The translations under genes were made by a program, and so were the position numbers. From Diphasiastrum complanatum (Eukaryota > Streptophyta > Lycopodiopsida > Lycopodiales > Lycopodiaceae), in NCBI GenBank assembly GCA_029204225.1, contig CM055108.1, forward strand, positions 24,028,749 through 24,092,748: a stretch of 64,000 bases of DNA, given 5' to 3'. Positions 11,463 to 22,155 of the stretch are shown piece after piece (position 1 is the first letter of the stretch; each line of letters begins with the position of its first letter). The notes below the pieces were generated by a model, which ran no database searches, was not told the DNA's origin, and saw only the letters and a program-made list of their open reading frames with translations.

Positions 11463-12617
11463 TTAAAAAGCTTTTGTAAATATATCAGCAACTTGTAATA
11501 ACATAGAACAATGTACAATATTTATATCTTCAGATTGTAGCTTCTCATGCACAAAGTGATATTTTACCTCAATATGTTTTGTCTTTGCGTGAAGGATAGG
11601 ATTCTTAGCCAATTGTATTCCACTTTGACTGTCACAGAAAATGACAGTAGGATTTACTTGCTTCATGCCAATCTCACATAACGACTTACGTAGCCAAACA
11701 ACTTCTTGGGTAGCAGAACTCAACGCTTTATATTCAGCTTCTGTAGAAGAAAGAGAAATAGTATCTTGCTTCTTGCTAGACCATGAAAAACAACCACTAC
11801 CAAAATTGAAGGCATAACCTGTTGTTGACTTTCTATCATCTATACTTCCTGCCCAATCAGCATCAACATAACCCTGCAACTTAGGTAAAACACTTTGTCT
11901 TTTGTAGATTAGGCCAAGGTTAGGTGTACCTTTCACATACCTCAAAATCCTTTTTGCAGCTTTCCAATGGTCCATAGTGGGTGATGACATGAATTGGCTA
12001 ATCAAACTTACAACATAGCAGTTATCAGGACGTGTAGTCGTAAGATATATCAAACTCCCAACTAGCTGACGAAATATAGTAGCGTCAACATGTGCACTAT
12101 CATCAATACGAGATAATTTCTTACCAGCTTCGCAAGGAGTGATGGAAGGTTTGCACTCTGTCATGTGAAATCTCTCCAATATCTCGCCCATATACTTATT
12201 TTGACATAACCTGATATCACTGCTAGTTTGCCATACTTCGACACCCAAGCAATAGTGCATAAGATCTAAATCTGTCATCTCAAACTGCTTGCATAAGTTG
12301 GCTTTGATAGAACGAGTGAGGTTCTCATCATTGCCCGTGATAATGATATCATCAACGTAAAGTACAATCAAGGCAATGCTATCATCATTTATAACAACAT
12401 AAAGGTTTGGATCTAAATTTGTTCTTACAAGCCCATGAGAAAGAAAGTAATTGTCAATGCGTCCATACCATGCGCGTGGCGCTTGCTTAAGGCCATAAAG
12501 TGCTTTGTGTAGTTTACATACCTTCTGTTCTTGCCCTTTTGCCATGAAGCCCTGTGGTTGGACCATGTAAACTTCTTCCTCTAAGTCACCAGTTAAAAAT
12601 GCGGACTTCACATCCAT
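11463..12617 (-). CDS. copia B reverse transcriptase-RNase H, long open frame
   Basis: 384 codons open. RT: MDVKSAFLTGDLEEEVYM, GLKQAPRAWY and the active site YVDDIIITG at about residues 90-98, then FEMTDLDLMHYCLGVE. RNase H: GYVDADWAGSIDDRKSTTG (first acidic residues), SLSSTEAEYKALS and CDSQSGIQLAKNPI, ending with the HIEVKYHFV and VADIFTKAF motifs typical of copia C-termini. The first RT motifs lie in the upstream frame (12,675-13,547), separated by a stop and frame change near 12,620-12,675. The enzyme would copy element RNA into cDNA and degrade the RNA strand. This is the best preserved polymerase in the window but is no longer linked to an intact polyprotein. Confidence 0.9.
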   Translation of the reverse strand: MDVKSAFLTGDLEEEVYMVQPQGFMAKGQEQKVCKLHKALYGLKQAPRAWYGRIDNYFLSHGLVRTNLDPNLYVVINDDSIALIVLYVDDIIITGNDENLTRSIKANLCKQFEMTDLDLMHYCLGVEVWQTSSDIRLCQNKYMGEILERFHMTECKPSITPCEAGKKLSRIDDSAHVDATIFRQLVGSLIYLTTTRPDNCYVVSLISQFMSSPTMDHWKAAKRILRYVKGTPNLGLIYKRQSVLPKLQGYVDADWAGSIDDRKSTTGYAFNFGSGCFSWSSKKQDTISLSSTEAEYKALSSATQEVVWLRKSLCEIGMKQVNPTVIFCDSQSGIQLAKNPILHAKTKHIEVKYHFVHEKLQSEDINIVHCSMLLQVADIFTKAF

Positions 12618-12674
12618 TTGATGGATCTTCCACCCAAAATGAGATGCTAAGGCAATGATAAGGCATAGCGTAGT

Positions 12675-13547
12675 TCACTTAGCCATTGGAGCAAATGTCT
12701 CTTCATAGTCAATTCCTTTGCTTTGCTCATAACCCTTCACTACTAGGCGTGTCTTATGCTTTGCTATCGTGCCATCCGCATGAAACTTTGTTTTAAACAC
12801 CCATTTGTTGTCAATGGGTTTCTTTCCAAGTGGTAGATCAACCAACTCCCATGTATCATGCCTGTGGATGGATTCTATCTCCTCTTCCATTGCCCTTTGC
12901 CACTCCTTGTGATCTTTTGCCTCATCAAAGGTTGATGGCTCTCGACACTTCAAAATGTCACTCATTAGGGCATAGTTCACATGATAATGATCGGGAGACT
13001 TCCTTTCCCGCATTGATCTTCTCACTTCTCCTTGTGTGCTAGATCCTGGTTGATTTAGCTTTGCGTCCTTCATGATCTTTTCATACCATTTTGGTACATT
13101 AGATTCAGGTGATACACTACGTGGAGAGTATGTATCCCAATGAGTGTCTAAGTAATGTCTCTTACTTCCAACCGGTTTCTCCTTTATTGCTCCTATTGGC
13201 AAGTACCTCCCCCTAGGCTCTTGAATAGGTGGTGTCCTTTCATACTCGCCCTCTCGACTCTCATCTTCACGTGCATCATCTTGTAGAGCATCTTCTTCAT
13301 CTTCTTCCTCCAAAATTGTGGGAAGTCTTTTGATGCTTTCACCACTTGCATGGTCTTCATCTTCATACCTATGTGTTTCATCAAAGATCACATCTTTGCT
13401 AATGTGAATCTTGTTCATTACAGGATCAAAACACATGTATGCCTTCATCCTCGTCATAACCGACGAAGATACACTTGATTTCTTTGGCATCAAGTTTCTT
13501 TCGCTCCTCCTTTGGCACATGTACATAGGCCTTACATCCAATGACAC
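12675..13547 (-). pseudogene. copia B integrase C-terminus and RT N-terminus
   Basis: Begins in the domain after the integrase core, with an acidic Glu/Asp-rich linker (EEEDEEDALQDDAREDE). It then enters RT with AMEEEIESIHRHDTWELV, GKKPIDNKWVFKTK and KTRLVVKGYEQSKGIDYEET, the conserved start of copia RT, and ends shortly before MDVKSAFL. It is the direct upstream continuation of the RT-RNase H frame at 11,463-12,617, broken by one stop and shift. Confidence 0.85.
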
Positions 13548-13559
13548 GAAACTTGTCGA

Positions 13560-14395
13560 TTTTTGGCTTTATTCATGTAAATGCTTCTTCGGGAGTCACA
13601 TTTGGAACTGCAATTGTAGGGCTCCTGTTTTGCAAGAACGTTGCCGCACTGCATGCTTCGGACCAAAGTGAATCGGTGAAGCCATTTGCTTCATCATGGA
13701 GCGTGCACTCTCCATAATAGTCATGTTTTTCCTTTCAGCTACACCATTACTATGCGGCGTATGTGACTGTGTGAATTGTCTTTTGATGCCGTGTTCTTTG
13801 CAAAGTCCTCAAAATCATCAGCTTTGTATTCGCCCCCTCTATCAGATCTTAGCACTTTGATGCGTGCATCCAGTTGGTTCTCTACGAAAGTCTTGAACTC
13901 CTTGAAGCGAGCAAAAGCATCAGATTTCTTCTTCAAGAAATAAATCCATGTCCTTCTAGAGTAATCATCTATGAAAGTCATAAAATAATATGCTTTTCCC
14001 AACGACATGGTCTTCATTGGGCCGCACAGGTTGCTATGAATGAGTTCCAGTGGTTTCTTAGCTCTTGCAGCTCCACCTTTCTTGAATGTCTCCCTATGAT
14101 GCTTTCCCATGACGCATCCTTCACATATTGCATGATGATCATCCTGCAATGCTGGTAACCCTATTACCATCTTCAACTTCGCCATTAATCTCAAGCTCTC
14201 ATAGTTCAAATGACCAAGTCTTCTGTGCCACAACTCAGATTGAGATGCTGTTGAGATAGCCAAACCATATTCTCCTGGTTTTGCAGCATCCAATTTATAA
14301 AGGCCACAGTTACTATCTCTATAACCCTTCGTCACCACTTTATGGTTGTGGTTCATATCCCTCATAAGGCATCGATGCATCCTTGACAAATTCAA
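13560..14395 (-). pseudogene. copia B GAG-pre-integrase and integrase core
   Basis: WHRRLGHLNYESLRLM and CEGCVMGKHH form the His2Cys2 zinc motif. HSNLCGPM replaces the usual HSDL, so the first catalytic Asp is Asn, a change expected to abolish catalysis. FIDDYSRRTWIYFLK and the second acidic motif RSDRGGEYK follow. The frame is lost near 13,740, and the NGVAERKN motif with the catalytic Glu appears in another frame just downstream. Confidence 0.87.
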
Positions 14396-14933
14396 CCTTA
14401 AGATGTTGATTTGCCATTACACCAACAGAAAGCAAACTCTTTTTGAGTCCAGGAACATAAAGCACATTAGGGATGTTCTTCTTGATTTTACCATCAGAAA
14501 ACTGTACAGGTACATTGCCCACACCCTGGATTTGGCATTCCTCCCCATTGGCTTGAGTGACTTTATCCCCATTATGGATTGGTGAGAATTTCTCAAACCA
14601 ATCACGTTTCTCGGTCATATGCCTTGTGGCGCCTGAATCTATGAACCATCTGGCACCATCATCAACCTGGGATGCCAATGCCGATGAGAAGATACTTGTC
14701 TTGTCATCTTCTCCATCATCTTCGGCAATGTTGCCTTGTTGAGTCACTTTTTTCACCTTTATGTCCGCTTTCTTCTTGTAACACTCGCGTGCCCAATGAC
14801 CCGGTTTGTGGCAATAGTAACATTTGCCTTTCTTCTTCTTTTTTCCTTTTGATGACGACTCTCCCTCGTCATCATCATCCTTGGATTTCTTAGAAATCCT
14901 TTTCCATCCTTTCCGCTTGCCTTTAGCAAGCAA
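14340..14933 (-). pseudogene. copia B gag zinc knuckle and protease
   Basis: A Lys-rich stretch leads to the knuckle CYYCHKPGHWARECYKKK (CX2CX4HX4C), which binds element RNA in gag. It is followed by the aspartic protease motif WFIDSGATRHMT and then the hydrophobic VLYVPGLKKSLLSV segment. Upstream gag lies in other frames (14,964-15,545) and the integrase continues in another frame from 14,395. Confidence 0.85.
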
Positions 14934-14959
14934 GGCTTGATCTTCCTGTGGGGTTTGCC

Positions 14960-15545
14960 TTGACTACACCACTTCGCGACGCTGCTCTTCTTGCAACATG
15001 ATTCCGTGGAAGTCTTCAAAAGTAGGCAACCTCTCCCTCGAAGCAATGTCGCTCACAAACATCTGTAGCCCTTCTGAGACACTACTCATTGTGGTATGTA
15101 CCAATTCAACGTCCCTAATTGGTTCTCCAATTGCCACAAGTTGATCTCTCAGCTCCTTTATCTTGGTGAAGAAAGATCCCACTGATTCACTTTCTTCCAT
15201 CTTTACTGCGTTCAATCCTTCAAGAACATGGCCCGAACTGGATTGCAAGTTTGAAATTGCATTCTAAGAGCTTCCCAAGCTCTCCTAGTCGTCATGGCAT
15301 CACTTATATGAGTGATTACATGGTCTTTCACTGAAAGATTGATTAACGACAATGCTCTCTACGTCTTTTTTTCAAAGGCCCATGTCACCTGGAGTGGTAT
15401 TTGGCTGGACCTCAATATCTGCCACGATCTCCCATAACTCTTTCTCCATCAAAATGCTCTTCATTTTGAATTTCCAGATGTTGTAGTTAGAAGCCCCATC
15501 AAGTTTGTTTGCATCGCCCAAAATTGCCTCATTGATGTTTGCCAT
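14960..15545 (-). pseudogene. copia B gag (UBN2-type), frameshifted
   Basis: Starts with ATG at 15,545 and reads NKLDGASNYNIWKFKMKSIL, the hallmark start of plant copia gag. It then shows frame changes before FFTKIKELRDQLVAIGEPI and TFEDFHGIMLQEEQRR. Gag would form the cytoplasmic virus-like particle. The remaining 1.25 kb up to the primer site (15,546-16,802) is a long untranslated leader with no recognised product. Confidence 0.8.
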
Positions 15546-16815
15546 CTCCAAACTGCTTGAAACTCCACTTGTAGGCTATAAAGCATATGCCGAAGCTAAC
15601 CGTGATGTTAGAAATCACAAATAATGACCTGCAATTTTTGGCTTACCAGGCCACCCGCCGCTCTTTCGCCAAATTGAAAGCCAAACTGGTGTCGCTTTTC
15701 GAAATGCTTCTCGTCACCAACTACCAACTACCTGCCCAGTGGAATGGTGAAATCACTTCTGGCGCACTCTAAACACTTTCTCCGTGGCAATCACTCTGTT
15801 TTGGTGTACCGTACTTGCAGGTACAGTCAGGGTGCCTTCGTTTGGAGGCTATAGCCTTTTGTTTGGCCAAAATAGACTAAAGGAGGTGAAAATAAGGGCA
15901 ATTTTGGTTTTTGAACTGTTTTTTCAGTGTGAAGAAACTTCACCCTTCGAAAACTTAAGACCCAGCAATTGTTTCAGTTTGAAGATTTTTAATAAAGTTG
16001 CAATGCACTTTGCACTTCAGACCCCTTCAGGCTTTTTCACATCAATCCAACGGATCCTTTAGATCCAACGACCCACATGATGTGCAACCACCATCGTTGA
16101 TCTGTGTGACTCGAGATCAGACGGCTTTCCACGCTTCTGCGCATTGATCAAGGGCCTTTGAAGCACCAGGCACTTCGGGCCGCTAACAGGCTAGTTGAGC
16201 TGGGCACACGCGAGGTCCCACGTCCTCTCCTCCTCTTCTCTCTCTTCACGATGGATCTTCCTTTCTCTTCACAAGCTATGGATGCTACCTGTGGATCGAT
16301 CTAGTTGTTCTCTTTCTACACGGCCAGTCGCGGCCTCCTTGCTGCTGGGTCACACTACCAGGGCGCCCATCCTCAGCAACTTACAGCTCTAAAAAAGTCC
16401 TCCTACAAGGAGATATCCACAATTTTGCACTTTGAAACCCTAGCAGCTTTGAAGAGAAGGATATATTGGGCTTTACTCAGGCTTTCCCTGAGCTTTTACT
16501 TGCAGCTCCTATCTGGCTGAGGTCGCCCTACAACAGGCAATATTATGCTCCAAACCGCTCTTCAAACGGTGTTCGATTGGATTCAAACCAATCACACATG
16601 CCAAGCAACCCTTCAGAAGATTTTTCAGCTTCACTTTTTTTTGCTTGCCCTCTGATTCAGCTGACAATCCTCTGCCTCTGAATCTTCTTACAGTTTTGAG
16701 CTATTCCACGAATCTCCATAGACTCGGTTTTGTGCTTTCTAGCCAACAAATCGTCGTAAATTCACAACTCTCTGTTCTTGTCCGGTGATTCAAGCCACCA
16801 AGGGCTCTGATACCA

Positions 16816-17068
16816 AGTTAAGAAAACACAGTTTAAACACCCGACCGGATCAATCACCACAGCACAACGTCAAGTGCAACAAGACAAGATAACATAATTG
16901 CCCTCCACACACTATATATTCAACTGATGAGTAAGTACAAAGATAAGTTGCTTAAAAGCACTCAAAGGGCTCGTAAAAGAAAGACGGCTCGATAACTCTA
17001 GAACTAAGCACATGTGGTGCCATCGAAATAAGAAAGCATTGTATAAGTCGACCATTGTTATTTTAACT
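16816..17068 (-). repeat. 5' LTR of copia B
   Basis: Second 253-bp copy. The adjoining primer-binding site (16,803-16,815) fixes it as the 5' LTR of a minus-strand element. Confidence 0.87.
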
Positions 17069-18045
17069 ATGAGTGTAGAGAAGAGGTCTTTGCATGGTGT
17101 CATGTGCTGAGAGGCACTTGAATCAAGATTCCATTGATGGGCATCTCTACTGGGTTGATCTTGTACCATCAACGCTCTCTCATCTTCTTGTGAATCTTTG
17201 ACTGTGTCAAAGTTGCCTTGTTGTTGCTGCTGCATCTTCTTCCTGGCTTCATTATGCTTGAGGATGCAACAGTCCTTGATATCATGGTTGGTTCTTTTGC
17301 AATACTTGCAAAATAGCTTGGTCTTGGATGATGATTGGCTATGATGTTGTTGTTGTGGTTGCGATGCTGCTGGCTATTCTGCCTTTGTCTTCTTGTCCTT
17401 GAAGCCTTGCTTCTTCTTGGACTGCTGCTTGATTGAGTAGAGTGCCATGGATTTGGTACTCGTTGACGTGGACAAGCTTTTCCTCCTTACTTCTTCCTGC
17501 AACAAACTTGTTGTCAATTTTTGTAGAGACAGTGTAGGAGTGTTGCTAAGAAGCAACACTAAATTGTCATAGGAGGATGGAAGACTGGCAAGAAGAGACA
17601 TGGTAGAGTCTTCTTCTGATATAGGCGATCCTATTTCAGCCAGTTGGTTTAGCAACTATTTGAACTCGTTCAGATGGTCGCTTACTGAGGTGCCTTCACT
17701 CATTTTGAGTGTTAGCATCTTCTTCCTCAAGAAGAGGCGAGTGGACACATCTGAGGTCTTGTAGATGCTTGTAAGGATATCCCACGCTTATTTGGAGGTG
17801 GTGCTATTTGACACGTGGGCAATCTGAGTGTCCTTCAGATTCAGGGATAGAATGGCAAGTGCTTTGCCATCCTTTGCTTCTCATGCTGGAAGCAATTCAA
17901 CTTCTATTGGCTTGGGTATTGAACCATTTACGTACCCCCACAACTCTTTTTTGATCAGGATCATCCTCATCTTGAACTTCCACATGTGGAAGTCATCTCC
18001 GTTGAATTTGTTGATCAAGCGGATCTCTAAGGTTGAACCTTCCAT
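17069..18045 (-). pseudogene. copia A gag and protease start
   Basis: ATG at 18,045, then INKFNGDDFHMWKFKMRMIL (gag start), LNQLAEIGSPISEEDSTMSL and LLQEEVRRKSL (UBN2 domain). The zinc knuckle CKYCKRTNHDIKDC lies at about 17,270-17,315 and the protease motif WNLDSSASQHMT (usual DSGAT changed to DSSAS) at about 17,095-17,130, where element B interrupts. In-frame stops lie at 17,881-17,883, 17,788-17,790, 17,656-17,658 and 17,374-17,376. The reading frame is otherwise continuous over long stretches, so decay was mainly by point mutation. Confidence 0.85.
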
Positions 18046-18148
18046 AGCGATCGAGTAGCAGAGATGAAACACAAATAGAAAGAACAACTCTACAGAGTTA
18101 GAATAAGTCATAGACTCTAGTAATCCAATGGATCTAGGCTCTCATACC

Positions 18149-18630
18149 GCAAATATGCAGTGCCGGGTTTTTCGCAATTTAGGTATTTTTGTCTTTTTCG
18201 CCTATTGAAAACTGCATGCAAATATGCAGTGTCGGGTTTTTCGTAATTTAGGGTTTTTCATCTTTTTTTGCCTGTTGAAAATTGTATGCAAATATGCGGT
18301 GTCAGATTTTTCACAATTTTTGCCTGTGTAGAAACCTGTGTAAAAATTGCAGTGTCGCTTGTCAGAAAACTGCATGTAAAAATGCAGTGTCGCATTTTTA
18401 CGCCCTAATTATCGCCTGTCAAAAATCCCGTGTAAAAACACAGTGTCGGGTTTTTCGCATTTTTCGGCTGTGGAAAAATGCGAGTAAAAACCAGACTATA
18501 GTAACAATTAGCTAAAAAAAACAGACTGTTTAAAAATAGTTCATTTTTTGCAGGTTACATTTGGGAGAGTAAAATTTAGAGAAGGAAGGAGGGCTGTTGG
18601 GATGAGTAGGAGTTAGATTAAACTCCAACA
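18149..18630 (-). repeat. 5' LTR of copia A
   Basis: Pairs with 7,735-8,219. A degraded primer site GGTATGAGAGCC (minus) adjoins it at 18,137-18,148. Several transitions and small indels separate the two copies, roughly 7-8% over the part I compared. Confidence 0.75.
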
Positions 18631-18639
18631 CTGAATTCA

Positions 18640-19871
18640 CATAAGCCACTTGGTTGTTAGCTGGCCCTGGTGGTGCAAGTAAGGCCATGCACTGCTGATT
18701 ATTCGGTGCGCCATACCTCGGTGCCGCATTGGATGGCCCTTGATAATAAGGATAAGAGGTCTGATAAGGACTCCTCTTCTGGTGTATGATCTAGGGGTTA
18801 AATGGACAAAATGTCGTCTCTTGCGATTATGCGTTGTACAAGTGGCAAAATCTTTGTGTCAATATCAAAATTTTGCTTTAAGATTGGACACTCATTAGCT
18901 GTATGGTTATGAGTGCAAATTGACCACCATACATTTTCTCGACGGAGATACTACAGCTGGTTCTGTTCTAGTGGATTGGAAGTTGGTGCTACAGGACCCT
19001 GCAAGGCCTTCAGTTTCTGATCAAACTGGGCCGTAAGTCGTTCCATCTGCTGTTTGTGTAATTTTGTCATTTGCTCCATCAACAGTTCTGTGGAAAGGTT
19101 TGATGCATTGGATGAAGATGATGCTACTTAAGGACTTGGAGTATGGGTGGTTGAATAAGATTCGTCGTCGGAACCCTCATTCTCTTCCCTGATGGCATCT
19201 TCCATTGCTTCATGCAAGGTAGCGTACTGCTCCCATTGTTTAAGCTCTCTTTTGATACTTCATGGCAACCCCGCGAGAAACCACATAATAACTGCATGAT
19301 CGGGAGTTAGGGCTACGTTGCCTTCGGATCTCAAATATTTGATCTGCTCGATATAATCCCTGATCTTTTCTCTTTTTTCAGTATTCACTTTGCTCAGTAG
19401 GAGAAATGGATCTTCTAGGAACTTCTTTGGTTTGAAGCGCGTGATGAGAGCTGCTTTAACCACTTCCCAAGTGGATTTCTTTTCTTCCGATAGTTTGAAG
19501 AACCAATCTTGTGCCACTGCTACCAGGGACATCGGGAACAACATCAATTTCTCTGCCGGTGTTCGATCGTCGTAGATCTCGTAGCCTTGCTCGTAGATTT
19601 GGAAGAATTTGATAGGATTTGATGACCCGTCATATCTAGGTATTTCCATTCACGGTGCCCTCTAGACTGTTTGCAATGGTACGACAGGTACATGTTGACC
19701 CATAGGATCCATTGGTGCTAATTCAGGTTCTGCCTCGATATGCACAACTGCTACTCTGGGAAGGTTTGGTGCTTGGTTTGCTATCCTTCTTGCGATTGAT
19801 CGTCCGGATCTCAGATTCATTCGGCGATAGGGTCCAAGGATGTTGGATCTTGTTGGTACAGTGGAACGCAA
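18640..19871 (-). pseudogene. Ty3/gypsy-type gag relic
   Basis: The frame 19,649-19,260 reads MEIPRYDGSSNPIKFF, TPAEKLMLFPMSLVAVAQDWF and TWEVVKAALITRFKP. This is the retrotransposon-gag domain (PF03732 type), with its Trp-Phe pair and the helix that precedes the nucleocapsid. The upstream frame 19,871-19,662 supplies a basic, proline-containing N-terminus (MNLRSGRSIARRIAN) in phase except for one stop. Downstream (19,259-18,640) coding similarity fades with many stops. No gypsy pol is present. Element A probably landed in this relic. Confidence 0.75.
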
Positions 19872-20029
19872 TCTGGATCTTAGAGAATCAGATCAATTTG
19901 ATAGGCCGATAGTATGGTTTGAGGCCTCTTACGATGGTTTTTCCTTGATAACTTTTTGATCCTTGCTCCGATTGTCCTGAGATTTTCACAGTAGCTGGAT
20001 CTGGTGCAGATCTAACTACTAATCTGATC

Positions 20030-20790
20030 TGAGAAGGTTACTCGTGTGAGGGTTGGCTGTGTGAGAGTTCTTTAGCTGTTTTACAGTCATAAAACCTTGA
20101 TTTTCCACTAATTACAAGGAAGTAACTCTCGCAAGGATTACAGGAGTTGCATCTGGTATGGATCTAGCTCTGAAAATCTCTACAAAGGTTAACTCTCATA
20201 GGAAGCAAAAATCTCACTGTTTGCAAGGGTTCAAAATCGTTATTTTGATCTGATCTTCACAAATAATCAGTACTAACTCTCGCAGGCTTCATCACTTATG
20301 TAAAATGACATTCTGAATTCAATGGAGAGGTATGTGAGAGTTACTTTTGTGAGGATTTGAAGGATCTTCAATTTTTAGTGATTTTTCAGCACTTAAATCC
20401 ACTATTCTGCTCACTGGAATCAAACTAACTCTCGTAGGTTCTTCTGTGTCCTTGTCTCATTGAGATGGAACTTCAAAATTCTCTCTACAAAGGTTCAGCT
20501 GAAAATTTTAGTGTCTGCGAGGATTCTATTGGTTTTTCCTGTCTTTTTCTCACTGGGAACCTTTGCACTGGCACTTTTACTGGGAACTAGGTCTCACAAG
20601 CTCTTCTATGTCCTTGTCTCACTGAGATGGAACTTCAGAGAGCTCTGCGAGAGTTCTTATGAAAATCTAATTTTTTTTTTGGTTTTTTACAAGGGTTTTT
20701 CGATTTTTTTTTATGGTTTTTCTCTGATTTTTCACAATCTGCTTGGAACTAACTCTCGTAGGCTTCTATGCTGGTCTGGGACAATACCCT
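20030..20790. repeat. region with a reiterated AACTCTCG motif
   Basis: TAACTCTCGCAAGG/AACTCTCGTAGG and its complement GAGAGTTC occur about eight or more times at irregular spacing. Inside it a longer unit beginning TTCTTCTGTGTCCTTGTCTC is repeated at about 20,439 and 20,600. It lies upstream, on the minus-strand reading, of the gypsy gag relic and may be its untranslated leader. Confidence 0.5.
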
Positions 20791-20799
20791 GGAGTTGCT

Positions 20800-21033
20800 G
20801 TCAGTCATGTGAAGGTTGGTTCCCATCAAGAGGTGGATCTACATCGACATCTCAAGATGAGGAGGCCATGTTCATCAAAGGCAAGTTCAAGGGCAAAGGT
20901 AAGGGCAAGTGGTCAAAAGGACAAGATCATGGTGAGTCTTCTTCTCTTGGTAAGAAGAAAGATAGGTCAAAATTGAAGTGCTTCTATTGTGGCATCAAAG
21001 GTCACTTTGCTAGCGATTGCTACAAAAAGAAGA
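20800..21033 (+). pseudogene. copia gag nucleocapsid fragment
   Basis: A basic stretch FIKGKFKGKGKGKWSKG is followed by the zinc knuckle CFYCGIKGHFASDCYKKK. It is closely related to the gag of element C (CFYCGIKGHFASECYKKK, preceded by FTKGKFKGKTKSKWSKG), so it belongs to the same family but lies in the opposite orientation. It is truncated sharply at both ends; the text after 21,033 is unrelated. Confidence 0.8.
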
Positions 21034-21039
21034 GACAAG

Positions 21040-22155
21040 GCTGGACGGCCGTGTACTATAATTGGCAACAAGCAACACCCAGCTGCAGGTCGAAATCAGT
21101 CAATTACAGCAGGATCTGCTGATAGCCCAACAACACGAACAAGAAAAAAAAATGAGGTGCAGAAGCTAAAGAAATACAAAGCGGATCTCCAAGGGTACAT
21201 CACGGCCCTTTCTAAGTCTACCATGGACACTCAGATCAAGGTCCAGGAGATCCAGCAGCAGCTCACGTAACGCGTCACTCCACTCCAGGCAAAAATCACG
21301 GTGCTAGAAATAGAAAATCTATGCCTGGGAGCAGAGGTGACGACATTACAAGTGGAAAAGACGACCTGGCTGGCACAACCTGCACCTACCAATAGACCCC
21401 TCAGCCAAGCCGAGGTGGATCTACTCAACAAATAAGTGTAGGTTTATACTGACACATTCGCCAAATACTAGGCCGAGTTCGCCAATCGGCGAGGGGCAAT
21501 GCAAGAATTGGCACAGGCAAAAAGTGCCTTGAAGGCGTGCCAGAAACACATGGAGCAGTAGCCTCAACCAGCCCCGGTGGTGATTCCACCGCCACCTATG
21601 AAAGACCCTGCCAGCTCCAGTTCTAGCCAAAACAAGCAAAAGGACCACCGGCACAGGATCAAGGCTCAAATGTAGCAAATGCTAGTGCCCAATATTCAAG
21701 CCAAAGCCAAAAAGGAGCTCCAAGCCCATCTCGCGGCTCGAGATCCATATCTGCCAGTCGTGCTTTCCATCGACCGAAGTTCGTGGAGAAAAAAATCAAT
21801 GGGTTCTTGTCCTCACGAGTCCTCGAGAGGCGGCTGGCACCTAATTTTTTCAGTGCAAACCATCAAAGGCAATGAGCTGCAATCTCTTCCAACCCCCCAA
21901 CCACAACCGGAGTGGTGCCAACAGCTATTCGAATGAGACCTTGGGGCCATCAGGGCCTATGTGACTAGTCCATGGCAACTACGCGTGAACGCGCATTTAT
22001 TGCCTTGCATGCGACGACCCAAATGGGCGGAATGTGGCACTCCCCTGGACCAGATCACCATACATAATTGCAATTGGCCAAAAATTTCTAACTTGAGGCC
22101 ACAATGTCAAGTTAATAAATGTAGTATAGAACTCTCTAAGTTGGGTCCAAATTGA
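21040..22155 (+). pseudogene. relic of a coiled-coil, Gln-rich protein
   Basis: One frame runs from about 21,130 to 22,155 with no indel apparent to about 21,760. It is rich in heptad-like Leu/Gln/Glu/Lys text (VQKLKKYKADLQGYI, EIENLCLGAEVTTLQVEK, MQELAQAKSALKACQKH), followed by a proline/serine linker. It contains seven stops: TAA at 21,268 and 21,433; TAG at 21,439, 21,469, 21,559 and 21,673; TGA at 21,934. A one-base loss in an A-run near 21,150 separates it from a preceding stretch with the same character. I do not recognise the family. It could be structural gag of an unfamiliar retroelement or a captured host gene. Confidence 0.45.

Larger units (their letters stand above)
11063..17068 (-). 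mobile_element. Ty1/copia retrotransposon B, nested in A
   Basis: Two 253-bp LTRs flank a copia-order gag-PR-IN-RT-RNase H set on the minus strand. GGCTCTGATACCA at 16,803-16,815 is the primer-binding site and abuts the right LTR. GAGGGAGA (minus) next to the left LTR is the polypurine tract. Flanking pentamers GTGAG and ATGAG differ at one base. It splits the protease frame of element A, which dates it as younger than A. Frameshifts break the polyprotein in several places. By eye the LTRs differ at about 18 of 253 positions. Confidence 0.9.
7735..18630 (-). mobile_element. Ty1/copia retrotransposon A, interrupted by element B
   Basis: Two related LTRs (7,735-8,219 and 18,149-18,630) flank minus-strand gag, protease, integrase and RT remains in copia order. 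The polypurine tract AAAGGGGAG (minus) abuts the left LTR at 8,220-8,229. A degraded primer site sits at 18,137-18,148 beside the right LTR. Flanking pentamers CTGCA and CTGAA differ at one base and may be the target duplication. Element B has inserted in the protease region. RNase H is missing near 8,230-8,400, RT carries an insertion, and gag has several stops, so the element is dead. The outer edge of the left LTR is the least certain boundary. Confidence 0.8.
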
